DNA of 64,000 nucleotides from Cunninghamia lanceolata (lineage: Eukaryota > Streptophyta > Pinopsida > Cupressales > Cupressaceae): assembly GCA_027924645.1 (NCBI GenBank), contig BSBN01000252.1, positions 5,146,001 through 5,210,000 of the forward strand, given 5' to 3'. A program made the position numbers and the translations under genes. The notes under the pieces were generated by a model. The model worked only from the letters and a program-made list of their open reading frames with translations. It had not been told where the DNA came from and searched no databases. This document shows, in pieces, positions 11,604 through 23,549 of the stretch. Position 1 is the first letter of the stretch, and every line of letters begins with the position of its first letter.

Positions 11604-12088
11604 TCATTTTTCATCCAAGACCACCACCCCTTCCTTGTCATAGGCATAGGTATACATAGGATGCTCATGGACTAGCACCTCCACACGTATTTTTCCAGCT
11701 ATCTCTACAACCATATTTTTCATGTCCAAGACACCCTTCAAAATATCATGTAAATGTCCCAATTTAGATTCATTGAATTCTATAGTTTGGCTTGCATTCT
11801 CTATAATGTCCTCATGTATGAGCACAGATGCAGCCATGATAGGGAGAAGAGTTACCACCACCATCAATTGTGCCATGCTAAACACATTCCAACACCCCTT
11901 GTCTAGGTCCTTGGTTCTAGCAACAAGTTCGCCATTAAGTCACACACATTCACTCCTTCCTTCCCATTGACCTCTTTTCCTACCTTTAACAACTGATACA
12001 ACCACTCCTTCAGAATAGGATTCTTGATTTCCCTCCCCAAATCCTTCATGAAATATGCCATCACCTCCTCTACTGGAAGCTTTTTCAT
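11604..12088 (-). pseudogene. LINE 3' accessory ORF, copy A (frameshifted)
   Basis: Two overlapping minus-strand frames (12,088-11,903 and 11,885-11,604) that look like one ancestral helical protein of about 170-185 residues broken by a frameshift near 11,905. The first part begins 'MKKLPVEEVMAYFMKDLGREIKNPILKEWLYQLLK'; the second contains 'MAASVLIHEDIIENASQTIEFNESKLGHLHDILKGVLDMKNMVVEIAGK'. It lies between RNase H and the LINE poly(A) end and is preserved in both copies. I do not recognise the family. It may be a C-terminal extension of ORF2 or a third ORF. Confidence 0.5.
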
Positions 12089-12599
12089 TCATTTGGGAGG
12101 AGAGTATTTCCTTTTCATTTTTCCCCTATGTTGGAATTGGGTCCTACCTTGGGTATCTGCCTCGATAAAGAGATGCCTATCAGGCATTTTCTGTTGACAT
12201 TATCTCCTTCTCCCCTACTTGAGATGCCCTCCATGAAGAAGGATAAGCATTACATCATCTAGCAGAGGAAAAATACAAAGAAAGCTCTAGAGACAATTCT
12301 AGGAGATATGGCACCAATTATGAGGCAACTTGCCTTCTTCTATACTCCTTTTGTCTCATCATTACTAAACATGTCAAGTCCTACCACCTTTCCATACTAT
12401 CAAGCTAGTGTTTAACACTCTGTGTGCTCATAATTATCTTGATAGACATGCTAGCCCTTTATCAGGGGATGAGCTTTGATATCCTCCTATAGGATACATA
12501 ACACTTCTCTTTGCACCTCCTTATTCCATTCCCATCCTATATAGGATCCTCTAGTAGCTAGGTTGATTCCATATTACACTGTCCAATCTATAGCTCTAT

Positions 12600-12993
12600 T
12601 ACCATGTGTCCTGATGTGAGTATAAATAGTGAAACTATTTAAGGCACAAACCAAACTATGAATCATCTTCAATATCTGCTCAAGATGCCAAAACCTTTCT
12701 TGACCATTCTTCACTAGGACAAATGTAATCCTTGAATTCCCCTCAACCCAAAGATTCTCCCAACCCTTCTACTTTTCCACCTCTAAGCCTTTCCATAGAG
12801 CTCTTGCCTGCACCAAGTTGTTTGAGTCAATGCCTACATCCAAAGCATAGAAACCAATAGGTTTGCCCCTATGATCTATGAAGATCCCCCCTCCCACCTT
12901 TCCAGGGTTACCTTTGGCAGCCTTGTCAAATCTTAATTTGACCCAGCCCTCCTCCAGCAGCATCCAAGTGACCTCCTTTCTGTCCTTATCCAC
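12600..12993 (-). pseudogene. LINE RNase H domain, copy A (broken)
   Basis: A minus-strand reading matching the RNase H domain that follows the zinc-binding domain in plant LINE ORF2 proteins. Key parts are 'VKLRFDKAAKGNPGKVGGGIFIDHRGKPIGFYALDVG' (family motif NFDGA.KGNPG..G.G...D..G), then 'NNLVQARALWKGLEVEK' where the usual catalytic Glu is not evident, 'NLWVEGNS' and 'NRAIDWTVQ' with the last catalytic Asp. Stops and frame changes make it non-functional. RNase H removes RNA template during target-primed reverse transcription. The start codon that extends the frame beyond 12,996 lies in the inserted LTR and is an artefact. Confidence 0.8.
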
Positions 12994-13282
12994 AGTGTAG
13001 TGCCCCCTCGTCATTGGCTTGTGATAGCGGTGGTTCTGCATTGCTCTTTGTCAATTGGTGACAGTTGTTAGTCATTCATTGCATTGATTCAGTTCCAAGA
13101 CAGTTGAATAGTAGGTTATGACTTATGTCTGACTGGTATAATTAGACAGGTGTTATGCATTCATGATGGCATTACTATTATTTTAGTTATGATGCGAATT
13201 AATATCATCATGTGTCATTTGACTTGTGGTATTTGAATTAAGATAGAAGATGTTATGATATTGTGTCAAGAGCAGAGACGGT

Positions 13283-13313
13283 GTAGTATTACTCGCTTCG
13301 AGTACCCTACTAC
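13283..13313 (+). promoter_or_regulatory. Conserved LTR stem-loop
   Basis: GTAGTA-TT-ACTCG-CTT-CGAGT-ACCC-TACTAC forms an 11-bp two-part stem. It is present without change at 20,295-20,325 in the second LTR. Position about 290 bases into the LTR; function unknown, possibly RNA-level if transcribed. Confidence 0.55.
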
Positions 13314-15159
13314 GCCGCGATTCTCTGACTCTTTATGTGTGTTGACATTTATGTGTTTGATTTTATTCAACCAATTGCTCAGATGCAGGTTGCAGGTACC
13401 GAACCTTGACTCCACCTGATATAGCAGGTTCGAGCAAGTTCTTACACGAATGGGTATCAGTGATGGGAGAGAATGCGAGGTCTATTCCACTAGGTCGGTC
13501 CTTGTCTTATGTTGTGGTCTCAAGTCATGTTGTGATGCTTGGTCCTTGCCTTGTATTTTTGGAAATCTATGTTTTGGGAGTTTAGTCGAGTTGTGTTAAT
13601 AATGTTGCTCTTGCGTAGTTGGTTAATACTTTATTGTTTTCTTATTAAATTAATAATGCTCCTATTATGTTTATTGGATAATATTCGTTTGGCTTAGAAC
13701 TTGGATTGATAAATTAGTTAAATTTTATAATAGATTAGAATTATTGTTACTGTCCAAAAGTATTTATGTCATAATTGGAGTCACGGGTAATTAGTATTTA
13801 TTTGGTATAGTATGCAAAATTAATGCCTTGAGTTGTCAATTTTGAATTTGGAAGATTGGGATCTCTTTTTATAGAAAATTTTTGAATTTCTTAGAGGAGT
13901 GGGTTGTTGGATAACGGATGCATGTCTGCATTTATTTTATGAGCTGAACCATTTTTATATGGGAAAAATTCTATTCGGAGGGGGTTGGAAAGAAAACAAA
14001 GAGATTGGGGAGAAGAACAGAGAATTTGGTTGCAGGAGTTGGAGAAATTTTGAGGTGGGATGGAATTTCAGGTATGTGAATGGTCTCTCTCTATGAATTT
14101 ACAATTGTTGTAGCTTGTAAGTTATATTTTATTACAGCATGTTCTGTGTGTGAAACTTGCATGTCCTGTAGATTGGAATCTGTATATCTCTATGGCTTGT
14201 AATGTCTTGTGCCTGTGTAGATTCCTCCAAGATGTATTCTTCTGGGTTAGCTTTTGCCTATTTTCCTTGAAAAATTATGTGCCATCATCTGTAACCCTGT
14301 AGTGTGATTTCAATCCTGTGAAATAGATGACTCAATGTTAAGCTTTTACCAATCTCTTGTCCCTTTCATTCTTGCATTTTATCTCACATTTATATCTTTT
14401 TGATAGAGATGAAATTCTCTAAAAGAAGTGTTTTTGCTTCTAACTTTGTATCCCTGACGAAGATTTTGTGACTCCAACACTACTTTCCCTAGAAAGCTAC
14501 CCAACAAGCAAGTCTAGGAATTTGACCAAATCTTGTGAAGTTTTCTTCACAATTCCCTTCAAATCTGCTTTAAAATTTTTCTTATTGGCTGAAAGATACC
14601 GTTTAAATCATCTTTTGCAATAGATTTAAAACTCAGGGAAGCTCTAGCTTTATTCCTTAGGAAACAATTTAACTATATGATATTTTACACAATTTGTGTT
14701 ACCTTAGCAATAGAAGTCTCTGTACGTATTTATGCTGTTGTAGATTGAGAAAAACTTCAGTTTTTGCCATTGACCGTATGGCATAGAAGACCCCATCTCT
14801 ATTTTCTCCTTGTGATTGAAAATTTCTGCTTACTTCCCGAGATCGTACGGCTATTGGAAATCTTATGCAATCTAAATTTTGAAGTTTTGCTGCCCTCTCT
14901 TAGGGATGTTGTACGGCTGCCGTACAGCCCTCTCCTTGCCTTCTTTTGGATGAAATTTGATGTTGTTAATTCTCTTGTACATCTACAATTTATGTGAATC
15001 ATTGGCCTCCTCCTTGGTTTCTCTGGATCTTATTTTGTGCCTGAAATTTTTGGTTCTTACCTTTCCTTTAAGCTTGCAACTTTTGTGAATTGTTTGAATT
15101 CCTCTTTGACTTCTCTATATCTTGTTTGAGCCTGAAAATTATTTTTAAAAAAAATATGT

Positions 15160-15425
15160 GATTGCATCTTGCTTGAGCCTGAAATATATTGAATAAAAAT
15201 GATGTGATTATACCTTGTTTGAGGCTGAAATTTATTGAATAAAAATGATGTGATTATACCTTATTTGAGGCTGAAATTTATTGAATAAAAATGATGTGAT
15301 TATACCTTGTTTGAGCCTGAAATTTGTTGGATAAAAACGATGTGATTATACCTTGTTTGAGCCTGAAATTTATTGAATAAAAATGATGTGGTTGTATCTT
15401 GCTTTGAATCTGAAATTTATTTAAT
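15160..15425. repeat. Tandem repeat, about 55-bp unit, 5 copies
   Basis: Units of 'GCCTGAAATTTATTGAATAA' followed by 'AAATGATGTGATTATACCTT' and 'GTTTGAG' repeat about five times with small changes. It starts just where the second LTR copy was cut, so the truncation point lies at the edge of this array. Confidence 0.85.
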
Positions 15426-15605
15426 GAATACCATAGGATAGAAATCTTGAAATTTATTTCAATTTGAGCTCATAGAAAAAAAAATAAAAATTGTTGTGTT
15501 TGTTTTTAAATAGAATGCTTGGAGGAGATCTTGTTAGTAGGGAAACTTCTAAATTGTGATTGTAGTTTGGATTTATTAAGTCAATATTAGGGAGAAGTTG
15601 ATTTT

Positions 15606-16030
15606 AGAAGGTTCATTTGTTAATAAGGTATCATTTTAGAATTTAATTTATTTAATTAATGTTGTCTTTTTATTTTTATGCAAGAAGTTTAATAAATTAA
15701 GTTTTGCTCATTTTTTTAAATATAATTTTGCTATTGTTATTCTTAATTTGGTTATTTAGAAATTGTAGTCTTAGAATATATAATGGAAAGAAGTCTTTTT
15801 TTTTAAGGAAGATGATATTAGAAGGTTCATTTGTTAGTAATGAATAATTTTAGAATTAAATTTATTTAATTAATGTTGTTCTTTTGGTATATGCAAGAAG
15901 TTTAATAAATAAAGTTGTGCTCATTTTATTAAATATAATTTTGTTATTGATATTCTTAATTTGGTTATTTAGAAATTGTAGTCTTAGAATATATAATGGG
16001 AAGAAGTCATTTTTCTAAGAAATAGATATC
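15606..16030. repeat. Tandem duplication, 214-bp unit
   Basis: Two adjacent copies beginning AGAAGGTTCATTTGTTA (15,606 and 15,820) share most of their length, including 'CTTAATTTGGTTATTTAG' and 'GTCTTAGAATATATAATGG'. Small differences show the duplication is not recent. Confidence 0.85.
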
Positions 16031-18527
16031 ATGGTAGTTGTTTATATTAGAAATCTTAAGTGGTTAAATAATAGATGGTAATCCATGATCATAGGAAAAT
16101 ACATAAGTTTGATTTAATATTATAAGTAGTTAGATGTTAGGGATTTATATAGATTATAGTAGTTTGATTGAAATTGTGAATGATTAGCTAGTGATTTATG
16201 TTTATAGGAAGAATTATAGATGCTTATTGTTGTTTTAGAAGATGCAAGTTGGTTATATGAATTAATTAGTAAATGGTGAGATGTTAGGAAAAGGTATATA
16301 TGTTTAAAATTGAAATGATTTTTGGTTAGATGTTAGTAGGCAACTTTGGCTTAAAAGATTAGATAGGTTTATTGGATTTTGTATACTTATGGGAATTGTG
16401 TGTGTAAATATAGTTGTGGTTTCAAAAATTGGTATTTGTTAGAAAATTGATATAGGGAAAGATAGTTCCTTATAGTTGTGATTAATAAAAATTAGGAGAT
16501 GGTAAGATGTTAGGAAGACATTTATATAAGCATATAGTGATTTTCTTTGGAAATTGTAATGAGTAGATGTTAAATGGCATTTTGTGCTTGTATGTAATTA
16601 TGTATAGCATTTTGTTTTGTAATGGTAACTGTATTTCAGATTTCTTCTATTGTATAGATTCATAATCTTGTAGAATTAACCTTGTGATGGAAATTGTAGA
16701 GGGAAATGAATTATTATTCCTAGTTCATGAGATATTAGTAGTGTATTGTTTTCCTTGTTGAATTTTAATTTGCTAGTCATGCTTGTGATATTCCATTTTG
16801 TGCTTCGTAAATGGTGGAAACCATTGTTTATGTTTTCTTTTTCTTCATACTTTTATTTTGGAAAAATAAAGAATTGTGTTTTGATCATATTACGGGAAAT
16901 TAAGGTGTCTTCAACTTGGGATTGATTTATTAATGGAATTATTTTGTGAGCTTTCCTTGACCTTTGTTTAAGTAAGGATGTTCAGTTATGGTTCACCTTT
17001 CTTGCCCTATTAATTCCTAAAGTTTTGAAGTTTTGCTATTTGTGATAACTTGATGTAAGTTGATTTCTTGATTGAATCTGGAGTCCTTTGAAACTCTTGC
17101 TCGATCTCCTCCTTGGTCATATCTTATGTTTGTATTGGAGTATTGTGTCACCTTGGGGTGGAGCTTGGTCTATGTTGGTTTGTTGTGAAGTAGGAATCTT
17201 GTGTGATGTCATGGCCGCTTGTTGTCAATGTGGAAGTGTTGACCTTGGCTGATTATGGTTTCTTTATCTTTGGTTGTACCTAACTCTAGAGGCGAGGTGT
17301 CTTGATCTTTGGTCCTGATAGTAGCATGTCAATGTAATGGGATATCTGGATTTTCATATATTGTAATGAATGGGGATGGTCTCTTGAATATAGTTCTTGG
17401 TTTCTTGATGGTATTGCTTTAAATGTTGAAGGGATTCTATGGACTTATTGTTGTGGCCTAGTGAATGGCGTAAGTTATGGCTCGGATTTGATTGGTGACT
17501 TTTACCTACATGTGTGGTATATATGATTGACCAGAGAACGCTAAGGGAGTGGCTTTCATGGTGGGGCCGGTACCTAGTGAGAGGTCACCTGGGTAACCCC
17601 ATGGAAGTTGTAAGCATGTGGAAAACTTAATAACTTAATCAAGAGGGTTGGGGTATTAAAACACTTAACAAGATAAGTAAGAGACCTCACCCATGCCTTG
17701 AGTTCTCTCATAGGCTAAGGATGGGATGAGAAGGCTTGGTTGGCAAGGCCGACCTCCTTGTCTCCATGAGAGGACCTGTCGGCTCCGCATGTGTCACCCT
17801 ATAGGGCCAGTGCCTAGAGAGAGGCTGCCAGGGTAACCATAGATGGGGGCCGGCTTCTGGGGATAGATAGCCTGGGTAACCCATGTTAGGACCATGCGAT
17901 GACACTCTCCTTATGCAGTTCTATTGTTTCTTGGTGGTGCCTCTAGAGTGATGTCTTGTCTTGTGCAGCTTTGTTGGTATGGTTGGTTGTGTCAAGTCAG
18001 TTGTCATTCTTTTATTTTTGGATGTTGTTTCTTGGCTTAGTGGAATCCTCGTCATTATCTCCTAGCTCGGAGGGGTGGACCTCAGGGTTCCACATGGTTG
18101 GGTGGCAGAGCTATCCATTGGTCTTTTTGGAGATGTGGTTCGAGTTCTGCGTAGAGGTGTTCCAGTTCCAGTTTGCTTCCTACCTTCGGTGGTGTTGTAT
18201 ACTTTCTTATGCATTCTTTTGTAAACCGACGTGATCGGTCTTGTAATCTTGTATCGTAACTTTGTATATTATCTATCTTGCTAATGTAAAAGTTGATCTT
18301 ATCTGTAGAAAAAGTATAATGTATTTCACTTATGTGGTTTTAATTTTCTATTCATTAATGCAGTTGTGTTTCCCTAGAGTTGTTAGAAGAGCAATTTCCT
18401 TTATGTTGTGTATTAAGGTATATTTGGTTTCTGTTTTGCACTATCTTGCTTCAAAAAAAAAAATTATTCCTAGAATTTTGCTTTTGTTAGCCTAACTCTC
18501 TAGGGTTACATGACGGGGCATTACATT

Positions 18528-18539
18528 TGGTATCAGAGC
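18528..18539 (+). other. Primer-binding site (initiator Met tRNA)
   Basis: TGGTATCAGAGC, complementary to the 3' end of plant initiator methionyl-tRNA, three bases after the LTR end. Confidence 0.85.
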
Positions 18540-19995
18540 CAGGTTTAAACACTAGATACTCTGGTTACAATTGAGCCCATTATGTGACCTAGTGCTTAAA
18601 CTCTGTAGATTAACTGTATCCCCAAGTTGCAACACTAAGACCTTTGGATTGTTGTTGTTGCCCTAGGTTAAATGATTTTCTCGTTGTAGTGAGATGGTAA
18701 TAGTATCTCCCACCTGTATGCATTAGTATGAAAGTTGATAAGTTAAAGACTTGCTCTTTAAGAAATGAATGCTTTATGGTACTTAAGTGTCTGCTATGTT
18801 CTTTCTCGCTCTTCTCTAGAAATGTAGTGTTACATCTAACAATATGTTCTCCCTGCATGTTAATGCATCTAATCATCTGGTGGCATCATGCATCATGAGT
18901 TATGTGGTTATGTGATGTTGACATTTTTACATGGTTGCTTGAAAATCTATATCTAACCCCTAGATGGTCATGATCTCTTATGGAAGAGTTGTTGTAATTA
19001 TCATCATATATGCCCGTGTAAGAACTGTATGCAGGAGATCAAATGAGTGTTGCTGTTGGGCTTATGAGATCAGGTATGTGATAATGTAAATCAATTATAG
19101 TTTGAATCATTCCTATATGAGACATCACATATTCCTTTTATATCTTCTTGCATAAGGAAGCAATTGCATATTTCTGTAGTTTAGTAGAAAGAAATTGTAA
19201 TGTAATAAATATAGAAGTTCTTAGATAAGAGGATGTAGTTAACATAATTGTTTGAGTGTTGGTGCACATTCTCTAACACATACTGGATCTTGTGTCCTTG
19301 AGTGTTGTGAAGCGAATACTCCCTTTTTGTGGCTAAAATTAGTCACATCGTGATGTGAAATTGTTGTAATATGGTTGTCCTAAAAATTTTGACAGTTGTT
19401 GCATGTGTTGTGAGAGGGGTTAACAGTGAATTTTCTTTCTTTGAACCTTCTTATGTCAGGAATGGTCACCAAGATTCTTTTCTTTACTCTTGATTTATTC
19501 AAATTTGTCGGCACTTTGTGACTTAAAGTTGGATTTCATTATTCTTCCCTTGTGGTTTGTATTTATTTTTAAATTTTCTATGGTGGAAATTTCGAATGTT
19601 GGACTCTGTTGGCCCTATTTTGTGGTAAGTGTTGTTTCTATCATGTTCATTTCGAACCTTTGATAGTATGTTCAAGGGAGGACTCCGCGGAGAATTGCAC
19701 TTTGTAAGGTTGGTAATTAAGGGAAAAAAGATATGAGATGTATTCATTCATAGTAGATGTGACTGCAATTATTTTGATTGTATGAGATTGCTGAAAAAGT
19801 GTAATTAGATATAAGTAGATCCCATGATATGCCATAAAGGTAAAGAATTGATGTTCTTCTTATCTTTTATGGAACATTTGTGCTTGTAGTGAACAATTGT
19901 TGGATATAGATGAGAATGTTGGCAATGGAATATGATAATGTTAATATATTATGCTTCTACCCTGTTCTGTGACTTCCAGGAGTAAGTCAAGTTTT
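18540..19995 (+). other. Non-coding internal region of the LTR element
   Basis: About 1.5 kb between primer site and polypurine tract. No gag, protease, RT, RNase H or integrase motif was seen in any frame, so proteins would have to be supplied in trans. Small ORFs present have no recognisable features. Confidence 0.65.
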
Positions 19996-20007
19996 AGGGG
20001 GGGAGGA
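19996..20007 (+). other. Polypurine tract
   Basis: AGGGGGGGAGGA immediately before the second LTR start; the expected primer for plus-strand synthesis. Confidence 0.8.
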
Positions 20008-22142
20008 TGTAGTGCCCCCTCATCATTGGCTTGTGATAGCAGTGGTTCTGCATTGCTCTCTGTCAATTGGTGACAGTTGTTAGTCATTCATTGCATTGAT
20101 TCAGTTCCAAGACAATTGAATAGTAGGTTATGACTTATGTTTGACTGGTATAATTAGACAGGTGTTATGAGTTCATGATGGCATTACTATTATTTCAGTT
20201 ATGATGCGAATTAATATCATCGTGTGTCATTTGACTTGTGGTATTTGAATTAAGATAGAAGATGTTATGATATTGTGTCAAGAGTAGAGACGGTGTAGTA
20301 TTACTCGCTTCGAGTACCCTACTACGCCGCGATTCTCTGACTCTCTGTGTGTGTTGACATATATGTGTTTGATTTTATTCAACCAATTGCTCAGATGCAG
20401 GCTGTAGGTACCGAACCTCGACTCCACCTGATATAGCAGGTTCGAGCAGGTTCTTACACCAATGGGTATCAGTGATGGGAGAGAATGCGAGGTCTATTCC
20501 ACTAGGTCGGTCCTTATCTTATGTTGTGGTCTCAAGTCATGTTGTGATGCTTGGTCCTTGCCTTGTATGTTTGGAAATCTATGTTTTGGGAGTTTAGTCG
20601 AGTTGTGTTAATAATGTTGCTCTTGCGTAGTTGGTTAATACTTTATTATTTTCTTATTAAATTAATAATGCTCCTATTATGTTTATTGGATAATATTTGT
20701 TTGGCTTAGAACTTGGATTGATACCTTGGTTAAATTTTATAATAGATTAGAATTATTGTTGTTGTCCAAAAGTATTTATGTCATAATTGGAGTCAAGGGT
20801 AATTAGTATTTATTTGGTACAATATGAAAAATTAATGCCTTGAGTTGTCAATTTTGAATTTGGAAGATTGGGATCTCTTTTTATAGAAAATTTTTGAATT
20901 TCTTAGAGGAGTGGGTTGTTGGATAACGGATGCATGTCTACATTTATTTTATGAGCTGAACCATTTTTATATGGGAAAAATTCTATTCGGAGGGGGTTGG
21001 AAAGAAAACAAAGAGATTGGGGAGAAGAACAGAGAATTTGGTTGCAGGAGTTGGAGAAATTTTGAGGTGGGATGGAATTTCAGGTATGTGAATGGTCTCT
21101 CTCTGTGAATTTACAATTGTTGTAGCTTGTAAGTTATATTTTATTACAGCATGTTCTATGTGTGAAACTCGCATGTCCTATAGATTGGAATTTGTATATC
21201 TCTGTGGCTTGTAATGTCTTGTGCCTGTGTAGATTCCTCCAAGATGTATTCTTCTGGGTTAGCTTTTGCCTAGTTTCCTTGAAAAATTATGTGCCATCAT
21301 CTGTAACCCTGTAGTGTGATTTCAATCCTGTGAAATAGATGACTCAATGTTAATCTTTTACCAATCTCTTGTCCCTGTCATTCTTGCATTTTATCTCACA
21401 TTTATATCTCTTTGCTAGAGATGAAATTCTCTAAAAGAATTGTTTTTGCTTCTAACTATGTATCCCTGATGAAGATTTTGTGACTCCAACACTACTTTCC
21501 CTAAAAAGCTACCCTGCAAGCAAGTCTAGGAATTTGACCAAATCTTGTGAAGTTTTCTTCACAATTCCCTTCAAATCTACTTTAAAATTTTTCTTGTTGG
21601 TTGAAAGATACTATTTAAATCATCTTTTGCAATAGATTTAAAACTCAGGGAATCTCTGGCTTTATTCCTTAGGAAATAATTTAACTATATGGTATTTTAC
21701 ACAATTTGTGTTACCTTAGCAATAGAAGTCTCTGTACGTATTTATGCTGTTGTAGATTGAGAAAAACTTCAATTTTTGCCATTGACCGTATGGCATAGAA
21801 GACCCCATCTCTATTTTCTCCTTGTGATTGAAAATTTTTGCTTACTTCTCTAGATCGTACGGCTGTTGGAAATCTTATGCAATCTAAATTTTGAAGTTTT
21901 GCTGCCCTCTCTTTGGGATGTTGTACAGGTGCCGTACAGCCCTCTCCTTGCCTTCTTTTGGATGAAATTTGCTGTTGTTAATTCTCTTGTAAATCTGCAA
22001 TTTATGTGAATCATTGGCCTCCTCGGTTTCTCTAGATCTTATTTTGTGCCTGAAATTTCTTGTTCTTACCTTTCCTTTAAGCTTGCAACTTTTGTGAATT
22101 GTTTGAATTCCTCTTTGACTTCTCTGTATCTTGTTTGAGCCT
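20008..22142 (+). repeat. 3' LTR, truncated
   Basis: Matches 12,996-15,131 with about 3% differences by eye. Homology ends at 'GAGCCTGA' (22,142) where the sequence switches to DNA matching 11,216 onward. About 3.4 kb of LTR and the original right flank are missing. Confidence 0.85.
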
Positions 22143-22468
22143 GATATTTAAAATAAGAATTTTATAATTAATATATACAATCAATAAAAATTAAATATTA
22201 ATATGAATATTATATTAACATGAACACAATATTAATATATTAATATTTAAATCAGTATAATATTTCAATATTCAATATTTATAGAGAAATAAATATTAAT
22301 ATTTCATTTTACTATAATATAACATAAATATTTTTTTGACATAGTATACCCTAGTTGGGGACCAGGGACCCATCAAAAAAGGGTTAAGCTCATAGAGACT
22401 TTACCCAACTATGCAAAAATAAACATTAACATCATATAAACAAGAGGGCAAATTACAATGGCTCCACC

Positions 22469-23013
22469 CTAAAAATGTATCTTAACTGATAAAAACATGA
22501 AACAAAGGACACCTACTATAAGACTTATCTCATTTTTCATCCAAGACCACCACCCCTTCCTTGTCATAGGCACAGGTATACATAGGATGCTCATGGACCA
22601 GCACCTCCACACCCATTTTCCAGCTATCTCTACAACCATATTTTTCATGTCCAAGACACCCTTCAAAATATCATGTAAATGTCCCAATTTAGATTCATTG
22701 AATTCTATAGTTTGGCTTGCATTCTCTATAATGTCCTCATGTATGAGCACAGATGCAGCCATGATAGGGAGAAGAGTTACCGCCACCATCAATTGTGCCA
22801 TGCTGAACACATTCCAACACCCCTTGTCTAGGTCCTTGGTTCTAGCAACAAGTTTGCCATTAAGTCACACACATTCACTCCTTCCTTCCTATCGACCTCT
22901 TTTCCTACCTTTAACAACTGATACAACCACTCCTTTAGAATAGGATTCTTGATTTCCCTCCCCAAATCCTTCATGAAACATGCCATCACCTCCTCTACTG
23001 GAAGCTTTTTCAT
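22469..23013 (-). pseudogene. LINE 3' accessory ORF, copy B (frameshifted)
   Basis: The counterpart of copy A's 11,604-12,088 ORFs: frames 23,013-22,828 ('MKKLPVEEVMACFMKDLGREIKN...') and 22,810-22,469 ('MFSMAQLMVAVTLLPIMAASVLIHEDIIENASQ...'). The same frameshift separates the parts, so it predates the duplication. A further one-base difference near 22,615 changes the C-terminus. Function unknown. Confidence 0.5.
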
Positions 23014-23549
23014 TCATTTGGGAGGAGAGTATTTCCTTTTCATTTTTCCCCTATGTTGGAATTGGGTCCTACCTTGGGTATCTACCTCGATAAAGAGATG
23101 CCTATCAGGCATTTTCTTTTGACATTATCTCCTTCTCCCCTACTTGAGATGCCCTCCATGAAGAAGGATAAGCATTACATCATCTAGCGGAGGAAGAATA
23201 CAGGGAAAGCTCTAGAGACAATTCTAGGAGATATGGAATGGCACCAATTATGAGGCAACTTGCCTTATTCTATACTCCTTTTGTCTCATCATTACTAAAC
23301 ATGTCAAGTCCTACCACCTTTCCATACTATCAAGCTAGCGTTTAACACTCTGTGTGCTCATAATTATCTTGATAGACATGCTAGCCCTTTATCAGGGGAT
23401 GAGCTTTGATATCCTCCTATAGGATACATAACACTTCTCTTTGCACCTCCTCATTCCATTCCCATCCTATATAGGATCCTCTAGTAGCTAGGTTGATTCC
23501 ATATTACACTGTCCAATCTGTAGCTCTATTACCTTGTGTCCTGATGTGA

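Larger units (their letters stand above)
11405..12995 (-). mobile_element. LINE (non-LTR retrotransposon) fragment, copy A
   Basis: The 3' part of a minus-strand LINE. Its poly(A) end appears on the plus strand as a T run at 11,405-11,411, and the coding part runs upward to 12,995 where it is cut by the LTR element at 12,996. It encodes an RNase H-like domain and a short extra ORF downstream of it. A near-identical copy with the missing upstream part is at 22,331-24,952. By eye the two copies differ by about 2-3%. Confidence 0.85.
12996..18525 (+). repeat. 5' LTR (about 5.5 kb)
   Basis: Starts TGTAGTG directly after interrupted LINE sequence and ends CATTACA at 18,525, three bases before the primer-binding site. 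The length of 5,530 bases is extreme. The first 2.1 kb is confirmed by the second copy; the end is placed by the CA terminus and primer site. It contains tandem repeats at 15,160-16,030 and a GC-richer block at 17,540-17,900. Apparent ORFs inside (for example 13,899-14,096) are simply repeated with the LTR and have no motif. Confidence 0.75.
12996..22142 (+). mobile_element. Pol-less LTR retrotransposon with 5.5 kb LTR, 3' truncated
   Basis: A TGTAGTGCCCCC start occurs at 12,996 and again at 20,008; the two copies run in parallel for about 2.1 kb at roughly 97% identity. A tRNA-Met primer site follows the first LTR (18,528) and a polypurine tract precedes the second (19,996-20,007), so this is an LTR retrotransposon in plus orientation. 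The internal region is only about 1.5 kb and has no gag or pol, so the element is non-autonomous. The 3' LTR stops at 22,142, about 2,135 bases in, where it joins a second copy of DNA from before the insertion site. Lineage is not determinable without coding domains; the long LTR is more usual for Ty3/gypsy. Confidence 0.82.

Noticed and set aside
13899..14096. Identical 65-residue ORF here and at 20,911-21,108
   Set aside because: It is part of the duplicated LTR; no motif, no start context, and identity is explained by LTR similarity.
15160..15425. Regular repeats reminiscent of a CRISPR array
   Set aside because: Units are contiguous with no unique spacers, and the setting is a plant LTR.
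17540..17905. GC-richer block in the long LTR, considered as a separate insertion or host exon
   Set aside because: No flanking target duplication, no splice-site-bounded coding pattern and no domain in any frame; treated as LTR sequence.
22497..22943. 148-residue plus-strand ORF
   Set aside because: Antisense to the LINE accessory ORF and disrupted in the sister copy at 11,722-11,970.
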